Shown here in pieces: positions 57,160-64,000 of a stretch of 64,000 nucleotides of DNA. Origin of the DNA: Calendula officinalis (Eukaryota > Streptophyta > Magnoliopsida > Asterales > Asteraceae); NCBI GenBank assembly GCA_963853835.1, contig OY970832.1:34132063-34196062 (forward strand), read 5' to 3'. How positions within the stretch are numbered: position 1 is the stretch's first letter; each line of letters opens with the position of its first letter. The notes beneath the pieces were generated by a model. That model was not told the DNA's origin. It made no database searches and saw only the letters and a program-made list of their open reading frames with translations. The position numbers and the translations under genes are program-made.

Positions 57160-58001
57160 ATGACTGTACATCAACTTTACATTTTCAAAATCGCGTTGGC
57201 ATGACAAACAATTATTATACTGGACTAAGGTTACCAGCAATCATTAACTAGTGGATCTAGACCATGGATATGCAGATAGTACTATTGGCTGACACTCATC
57301 CTCCCAACATTACTTGATCATTACTTGGTTATCCAAGACATCTTTCAGGAGTGTATATCTATAAAAGAACGATAACATACTGGAGTTGAAGTATTGATTG
57401 TGGACTTAGGGGTTGGTATATTAACTCAATAGACTAGCTACATGTTGGGGATAACAGTCATGCGATGTTAAACATAACATTTTATTCAACACATTTTCAT
57501 AAACAAAACTAGTAATTGTAGATCTTCTACAATTACATTTCATTTTCATACTTCTTACTCATAACATTACAGTGTTGAACTTATACTTTTCAGTCATAAA
57601 ACTATTTTCATAACAATCATTTTGGGTAGCAAACACAATACTTTTACCATAAACAATAACCATGTTGATTCACTCAACATTATTGTTGATCCTCTTATAT
57701 TTATGTTTTTCAGGTGATTTAGGTGCACAGTGAGACTGGAGGATATGAGCAAGTGGATTATCGTGAGCCATGAATAAAACATTAAGTTTACGAACAATCA
57801 TTTCATTTTCAAACAATTTCTATTTTAGGAAACTGCTATTTTTGGAAACCTTCTATTTTGAGAAAGTAAAACTATTTTTATTTGTTACTTGCGTGGTTGT
57901 TTGTTTACTTAATTTTTGCTATGTCATCATGAATGTTACACCTCCGTTCTTTCGTAAAACATTTAAAATGACGTAAAACTCATTTTTGGCGTGGTGTGAC
58001 A
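57160..58001 (+). mobile_element. E3 3' LTR, right part (or remnant of another LTR of the family)
   Basis: Homologous to the end of each 1.44 kb unit (catcaactttacattttc ... TGTGACA). Unlike those units it keeps gtagcaaacacaatac, as the E0/E1 LTR does. It ends at 58001 and is followed by GAATACG, not by a PBS, so it is a true outer 3' LTR end. The sequence difference leaves open that it belongs to another copy. Confidence 0.7.
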
Positions 58002-58140
58002 GAATACGACCCCAAACCGACAACAACGTACCCCTCGTGGGGGGATTTTACGGTCGACTACGACAACGCCAGACCTTGAGGACAAGGTCCAACGTAAAGT
58101 GGCGGGTATTGATACGAACCCAAAAGAGTTATAAGGTTCA
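58002..58140 (+). pseudogene. Possible gypsy pol 3' tail in the flank
   Basis: One frame reads LEDKVQRKVAGIDTN then KEL and a stop, a little like the end of some gypsy pol proteins. The fragment is too short for assignment. If correct, the array inserted into an older element. Confidence 0.25.
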
Positions 58141-59040
58141 TGCTAAGCTTTTACTAAGTCCAAGTTACATTAAAATATTCCCACCTCTTCCTTAATTCAT
58201 GCATTTATTTCTATTTAGTTAAGAATGTTCAGTAGTAATAGTTATTCAATATTTCTAGTAAGCCATGTTTCATTGTTTTGTTTCTTATTTAAGTATTGTA
58301 ATTTGACATTTGAGAGGCAGAAAAAACCAGAAAATTTCTTCAATTTACACTTTGTTATTTACTTTGTCTTTGGAGGTTGATCACCTCAAATCAATCGCTA
58401 TCACCGTCCTCGATTCCATACGAAATCTTCACCCTATAAATAAAACACGGACGATGGGGAGAAATCTAGAATTCCATACGAAATCGCCAGCGAATAAATT
58501 GAGATAAGTTTGTTAAATTGACGGATTCAGTCGTTATTTTACTCAATCGCTGTACGAAATCCCTAAATTGTGCCATGTTTACTCATATATTCTCAAGTTC
58601 AGAAAATACAAAATAAGAAAATTCCTAAATTTTACTCAATTGATATTCGAATGTGGTTGCAATGTATACAATTTGTTTGCCAAATAGCTTTTTCCATTGT
58701 TAATATGGTTATAACCAATTGAGTAACAATTGTGTGGTTTCAAAATCTATCTTTTTGGTTTTTGATAGATCCTATTTGGTTTTTATTTGTTTCCATTAAA
58801 TTCATTTAATTCTCGCTCTGTTTTGCTCTTTTGAATTGATGTAATGCTATTAATCAAGATGCTTTCAAGAAATCTCAAATTAGTATGTTCACACACTACC
58901 ATTTTATATAGATAAATATTTATTTATTTTAGAAATACTGGTCTTCTGTTGGAACAGAAGGTTAAAAAGGAGGGAACACTGTTACATTTAAACAAAAACA
59001 AGGAATTTGAAATTTTACATGGATAAAATGTACTCTTACA
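58141..59040. other. Unassigned AT-rich DNA
   Basis: Contains ccatacgaaatc twice (near 58416 and 58473) but no ORF, element end or RNA gene that I can support. Confidence 0.4.
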
Positions 59041-59480
59041 TTTAAACGGGTCACTCTGGTCAGATGGGTCAACCTGGTCAAAAAGAGCAAAAAGTATTAA
59101 AATTATTCTTAATATATTAAAAAACAAAAAATAAATTTAGAAACTTTTTTCCAAGTAGTAGTCATTAACTCATTATAAGATACTATAAAGGTATTTGTAA
59201 TTTTATATCAAAAAATGTATTGTTACATTTAAATAGGCCGCCGGTCAATCTGGTCAAGTGGGCTAATCTGGTCAAACGGGTTAATCATGTCAAATGGGTC
59301 AATGTGGTCAAATGGGTCAACCTGGTCAAACTAGTCAAACGGGTCAAAAAAATAATAAATTTTTTTATGACATATTAATAAGATATATTAAGCAATTTGA
59401 AATTTTTGTAGATAAAATGTGTTAAATTTAAAGGGGTCAATCCGGTCACACGGGTTAATCTGGTCAACTTGTGTGGTTAA
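59041..59480. repeat. Degenerate TGGTCAA minisatellite
   Basis: Three clusters (about 59048-59085, 59237-59346, 59437-59466) of 12-13 bp words such as aatctggtcaaacgggt and caacctggtcaaa, separated by AT-rich spacers of 90-150 bp. On the minus strand each contains TTGACC. Confidence 0.6.
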
Positions 59481-60121
59481 CATGAAGTATAATATGTCTT
59501 GCAGGTTTTCTGAGTTACATGTCATCTTTTCTCTTATATACGAAGTCTTTAAAACCGATTTTGACTTTAATTGGGTCAGAGATTTTGGTACCTTCTAATA
59601 TAGTTAATAGTAGTGAGGTTTTTATTCTTGACGAGGATGTGGGTCAATGGAGTATGAAGCAGTCAACAGAAGTCTACATTGGTGAGTAATTTCTAAATTT
59701 TGTTTTTGATGGTGTTTGGTTTTATTTCAACTTTGACTCTTATAAGAAAGTTAAATATGAAGAGATTATTTTTTTGAACTCTTGCTGTTGGGAGAATTAT
59801 ATCCATGTTAATGGTTCTTATAAGATTTATTGGCTTCAAATTCAATTTATAAAGGGTTATTTTAATGTGTTGTTATTGCTTTATGGGCTGCAAGTTTGTG
59901 TGCACAGAATTTCCGCTTACATTATTTGCACTCTGATGAAATCTTCATGAACCTACACGTAGCGACTACACGTAGAGTCGTGTAAGATGGCTATCGAGAA
60001 TACATAAAGAAATCCTTACTAACACCCGAATGTGTTTTTCACTCTTGGCCGTATATGGAGACTCACAAGGTGTCAAAAACTTATTTAGTCAACACCTTAG
60101 CACTTCTATATATAGGGTATA
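59481..60121. other. Unassigned, short open frames
   Basis: 59500-59690 has short open stretches (for example EVFILDEDVGQWSMKQ) with codon-like composition ending at a donor-like ATTG|GTGAGT near 59680. Could be a decayed exon. No homologue recognised. Confidence 0.3.
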
Positions 60122-61400
60122 CTAGGTTATAACCCGTGAAAATTCATGGGGTGTCATAATAGAATTATAAACTATTTAATAAATTTTATATAATAGAAAT
60201 ATAATTCGTTGTATATAACTATATAAAATATTAAATAAGGAATTATATACTCACTCCGTCCCTAATTAATATTCTCATTTCTCTTGGGCACAAGTTTTTA
60301 GGAAAAAGTTAGTAATGGGGTCATTGCTAATAATTTTGATTAAAATATAAAGTTGGTTTGAAGAGAAATAGATAGTTAGTGGATAGTTAGTAGTAGGGTC
60401 CTTAGTATTTATGTTATTTAATTAAGTACACCCCATTAACTTGAGAAATGTGAACTTTATTTAGGGATAAAAGTTTAGCGAGAAATGAGAACTTTATTTA
60501 GCGACAGATGGAGTAATATTTATATAAGGTTAATATTTTATTGAATTGTTAATAATCATGTGGACATTATAATATATAATCAAGGAATCTTAATATGAAA
60601 AACATATTAGAAGATATATGAAAAATTAAAACATTCAATAAATTTTCATGACAAATTGATTGAACAAAAATAAAGCTTACTAAATAACAAATAAGATAAG
60701 TTAATGTAAATTTTTAAAGATTTCTTTAAAAACAGCCTTTGATCTATTTGTTGTTATACCACCATCATTCTATTCTATTAAAAATTTCAAATATTTTCTA
60801 TTCTTTACTCTAGATAACGCTACATATAACTTTGATATCAGATGGTGTCAAAGATAGTTTTGATATAGAAGTATGATATCCAATATTATTTCCAGATATA
60901 ACAATTGTTTCAATAATGCGGTTACCTAATGATAGTATCTATCGTCTAGTATCATTACATAAACCGCTTTTCTGGTCAATATTTTTTAGTAACATAACAG
61001 GAACGCCAACTTTTAGAACTAACCAATGATTTGACAAACCAGAAACTTTTATACGATTTAGGATATCGATAATTATGAGGTTCCATCGAATTGGTCGTTT
61101 AAAATTTCTAAAGAACATATACTAACTGATCATTTATATCTTTTACAACTTCGTTTTTTGTTGCAAGTGTTGCTCTTTTTTGAAAATAACCTGAAGTATT
61201 TATGTTTTCGAGCAAGAAGAATAAACAAAATCAATTAAATAAGTTAGAGGGTCAGGTGATTATGAAATTAGAAGATCTTTTGGAATATCAATAATTGCAT
61301 TTACCATGGTTTTGTCCGCTAAATTTACATTCACCAATATCTTTGGAAAAAATGTTGTTTCTTCGATATGAACTATATCACTTCCAAATGTTAATTTCAT
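60122..61400 (-). mobile_element. Decayed Helitron with RepHel helicase remnant
   Basis: The minus-strand 3' terminus is a hairpin (cccatgaa/ttcacggg, 60133-60150), then ttataac and CTAG (60122-60125), then T. Upstream on the minus strand, in shifting frames, are the C-terminal motifs of the Pif1-like Helitron helicase in correct order: YFQKRATLATKNEVVKDIN (about 61188-61130), IKVSGLSNHW and LKVGVPVMLLKNID (61060-60975), GLCNDTR, LGNRIIETIVISGNNIG (about 60935-60880), and LYVALSRVKNRKYLKFL (60829-60773). Stops and frame breaks make it non-functional. A Stowaway sits between helicase and terminus. The 5' end was not found. Confidence 0.85.
60250..60513. mobile_element. Stowaway MITE, 264 bp
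   Basis: Ends ctcactccgtccctaa and ttagcgacagatggag, with TA on both sides. Same family and length as 33003-33266, sharing gttctcattt-like, agttagt and ttgattaaaatataa blocks. More terminal mutations than that copy. Confidence 0.82.
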
Positions 61401-61920
61401 GTTTTATGTAATTTTATTAACTTTTCAATTATCATGTATAAAAGTGTGATGTTGTATTTTCATGACACTAAATCAAAAAATGAGTCAAGATATTGTAAAT
61501 TAAAAATGCAACAGTCGATTTTTTGATAATTTGAAACAGATTCAGTTATGTAATTGTTATAGAACTAATATTTATAAAAATTAGTTAATTTTTTATCAAG
61601 ACAACTAATTGATTACATAACTAATAGTTCTGATATGTAACTATAGTGGTAATATTAATTATTTTTAATCAGATTAAAAGTCATATTATTTATGCTTAAA
61701 TATATGCGGGGTGCAATAATCATTGCATAACATAACATAATACCTCCGATTTATGTTGAGTGATACACTTATTATTTTTTGGTGTATCAAAATAAGTGTT
61801 ACACTTTGAAAATTTACATTATTTGGTAAAAAAATATATAGGGTCATATACTCACTATCTATCTATCTAATTTAATACAATGAAATGTCCCTTTTACCCT
61901 TATTTTTACTTTTAAACATT
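61401..61920. other. AT-rich DNA, perhaps more Helitron
   Basis: No readable motif. 61769-61803 has an inverted pair (acacttatt / aataagtgt) that may be a MITE scrap. Confidence 0.4.
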
Positions 61921-63368
61921 TGATGTGCTAAATCTAGTTATAAAATATCGTACTAATTTACACCTAATCTAGACTACCACACTCTTAGGCAAGTATGACC
62001 TAATCGCGGATAATATAGCTAAAGTAAGTAAACCAGGTATCGTTTCCTCAGGGAACGGTTAAGCTGACTCGTAAGCTAGAACTAAGTAAATTAACCTAAG
62101 ATAACTAATTATAAAAATGGGGTTTTATTTTTATTTATTTAAACTATTAATTAAAAGAACTAAAGTAAGCTAAAAGAAATTAAATTTAATAAAACAAACG
62201 AAAGTGGGTAAGTGTAACTAGTAGGAGATGATATTCACTATGATCGAATCCTTCTAGGTCTAGGTTTGGTTGATTAAGTCCCGATTTAATTGGTGTTCTA
62301 GAAGTCAGGTAAGCAGTGGTCTCTAGCTTCCTACAATGGCTATAGAAATAATCCCTAAAGAATATACTATAGTCACACTTCGGCTCGTTAATTATATCAA
62401 GGCCCGGATTTCCGTCGCCTTCTAAACTCGAATTCGGTCGTTACTAAGATTAGACTTTCAATTTTATCTAAGTTATTTGATGCTTAAACTCGAATCCCTA
62501 GATCTAGTGGATTGCCAACTACGTCACCGGGGTGAAAAGTTGAAGTAATTATTAACTACAATTGCTAGTGGTCACTCAACAAAATAATCAATAATCAACA
62601 GTTAAAACAATCAAATATTCAAGAATTAATCGAAAAGGTCTTTGATATAAAAACTAGTGTTCAAGACCAATGTTAAAATCCTAAAAATACCAAACCTAAA
62701 TCCTAGATTTCATCTAATCATAGCGAATATTAAATGATTAGCACATAGACATGCTAAAAATCATCAAACAAACATAAATATTCAATAGAACAAACATAAT
62801 AAAGATCGATAATGATTAAAAACCGAAATATATGAATGGAATTGAAGATCTTGAAGCTTTAAACTCCTAAAATTCATCCACAATAGCTTTCCTAGGTCAA
62901 AAGTCGGCTGCCAAAAGAAAATCCCCAAAAAATGGCTGAATTTTGGCTTAAATAGCCTTATTTCCGGATTCGCTCGAGCGCTCTACCAGGGGTCTGTCGA
63001 GGGGTGCGACATGGTGACACTCGCGGGGCACGGGGAGCGACAAGGGTCTTGACAAGGGTCTCGACAAGGGTCTTCAATCAAACAGACTATGCTTCGCGAA
63101 CGTGAGCTGGCTTGGGGTAATTCCTCGTGTACGAGGGCTGCTCGAGGGCGCGACAGAGGTCTCGACAAGGGTCTCGACCAAGTCCGGAATGCTGATTTTT
63201 GCTGAATTTGTTCGTTTTTTTTGCCCTTTTCTTCTATAATTTGGACTTTTGACCTGCATTTTATCAACAACATCATAAATTAGGCATAAACAGTTCTTTT
63301 CACTATAAAACAAGCCTAAAAAAATACAATATTTACGGATTTAAATATGTATAAATCTGTCAATATCA
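61921..63368 (-). mobile_element. T1 family LTR, copy 2
   Basis: 1,448 bp. On the minus strand it starts TGATATTGACAGA and ends CACATCA. Homologous to 28439-29815 over both flanks (taggcaagtatgacctaatc, ctaggtctaggtttggttga, caattgctagtggtcactca), except in the block upstream of the TATA-like ctatttaagcc (about 62947). Confidence 0.7.
62965..63190 (-). promoter_or_regulatory. Repetitive U3 block upstream of the T1 TATA, copy 2 type
   Basis: Built from 11-12 bp words tctcgacaaggg, tcttgacaaggg and cgagggcgcgac. It has no similarity to the corresponding block of copy 1. A minus-strand open frame across it (RDPCQDPCRDPC) is only the translation of the repeat. Confidence 0.5.
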
Positions 63369-64000
63369 AGATGCCCACACTTGAACTTTGCTTGTCCTCA
63401 AGCAAATCATCATAAAAAAATTCAATCAGCTAGATAACAAATTAACAAAATCGACACTTGTCTCAATTTAATTCTTAGTAGCACAACAATTTTCAGAACC
63501 TAGTCCAATTTAGCAGTTAAAATTTTCACTATATTTTATGCCCAAGTTTGTGTAAGACATTAGCTAACTTTTCACAAATCTAATTAATTTTCCAACTATG
63601 CTAATTAGACTACTTTTAACTTAGATCCTAATCATTCTTGCATAACCTATAAATACCACATTTAAGAAAATTACCCAACTAATAAGGTTAAATAAAGAAA
63701 ACTTAGTTTATTTATTCAGTTCATAGCTTATTTGCTTTATTAATTCATGCTTTGCATGCTTATTTATTTATTTGCTTATTTTTCATTTCTTGCCTACATG
63801 CTTTGCATGTTTATTAGTTTTATTTATTTATTTGTTTAGTAGAGAGAACCGCAACTTTCTTTGAGCACCCGCGTAAAAGACTTTCGGCCAACATATCCAG
63901 ATCAGTTGACCTTAGTATGCTAGGTTTAAAGGACCCCGTGAGCTTACTTGTCGGGAACCCAATGTCGGCTAATTGTTCCCCCTAAGTATTTAATTAGGTA
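63369..64000 (-). mobile_element. T1 internal 3' region, copy 2, runs out of the window
   Basis: Homologous to 29816-30430, including gcccacacttgaac, cttgtcctcaagcaaatcatc, catgctttgcatg and the cacccgcgtaaaagacttt block. pol, if present, would lie to the right of the window. Confidence 0.65.

Noticed and set aside
63074..63313. Cys/Asp/Pro/Arg-repeat protein on the minus strand
   Set aside because: It is the translation of the tcgacaaggg minisatellite inside an LTR.

Overview
The window is plant nuclear DNA, almost certainly from a eudicot, made of nested transposable elements. I found no intact host gene. Chromovirus-type Ty3/gypsy elements primed by initiator-methionine tRNA, Ty1/copia-type LTRs, Stowaway MITEs, a tRNA-derived SINE, Helitron pieces and a Mutator-like element are all typical of flowering plants. 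My guess of Asteraceae rests only on the general look of the LTR families and is weak.

Left block (1-25297, resumed at 57160-58001): a head-to-tail array of one Tekay/Del-like chromovirus family on the + strand. It reads E0 tail (1-349), LTR, E1 (2648-8216), LTR, E2 (about 10251-12504), LTR, E3 (17989-23724), LTR. The copies share LTRs, which points to unequal recombination rather than separate insertions. Bases 1-2455 repeat almost perfectly at 7868-10322. E1 is nearly intact, with one stop between protease and reverse transcriptase and one before the chromodomain tail. E2 is gag-only and broken. E3 is full length but frameshifted. The LTR between E2 and E3 carries a 1.44 kb segment (LTR end, primer-binding site, leader) three times in tandem.

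The most interesting biology is in this family. All three copies carry an accessory ORF upstream of gag, with a SUMO-interaction-like motif followed by SDSEYDSD and, in two copies, a long Glu/Asp tail. Gag itself appears to be split by a small spliceosomal intron (GTATA...CTTCAG) after an exon of exactly 127 bp in every copy.

Middle block (25298-57159): about 32 kb of later insertions inside the 3' LTR of E3. In order they are: a minus-strand copia-type LTR with a degenerate, ORF-less body; a minus-strand LTR with Tat/Athila-like 3' end (family T1); a SINE with target-site duplications; a Helitron 3' end; a Stowaway MITE nested in another MITE; and a Mutator-like element holding an AP2/ERF gene fragment and itself split by a 4.1 kb non-autonomous LTR element. 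From 40968 to 56140 lies a rearranged zone in which a segment (repeat R1, copia LTR, solo gypsy LTR, repeat R2) occurs twice around a minus-strand gypsy body (E4).

Right block (58002-64000): flank beyond the array, with a possible gypsy pol tail, a TGGTCAA minisatellite, a decayed minus-strand Helitron with recognisable helicase motifs and 3' terminus (itself holding a Stowaway MITE), and a second T1 LTR running out of the window.

All calls are from reading the sequence; no database search was possible. Lineage names are judgements from motifs and structure.
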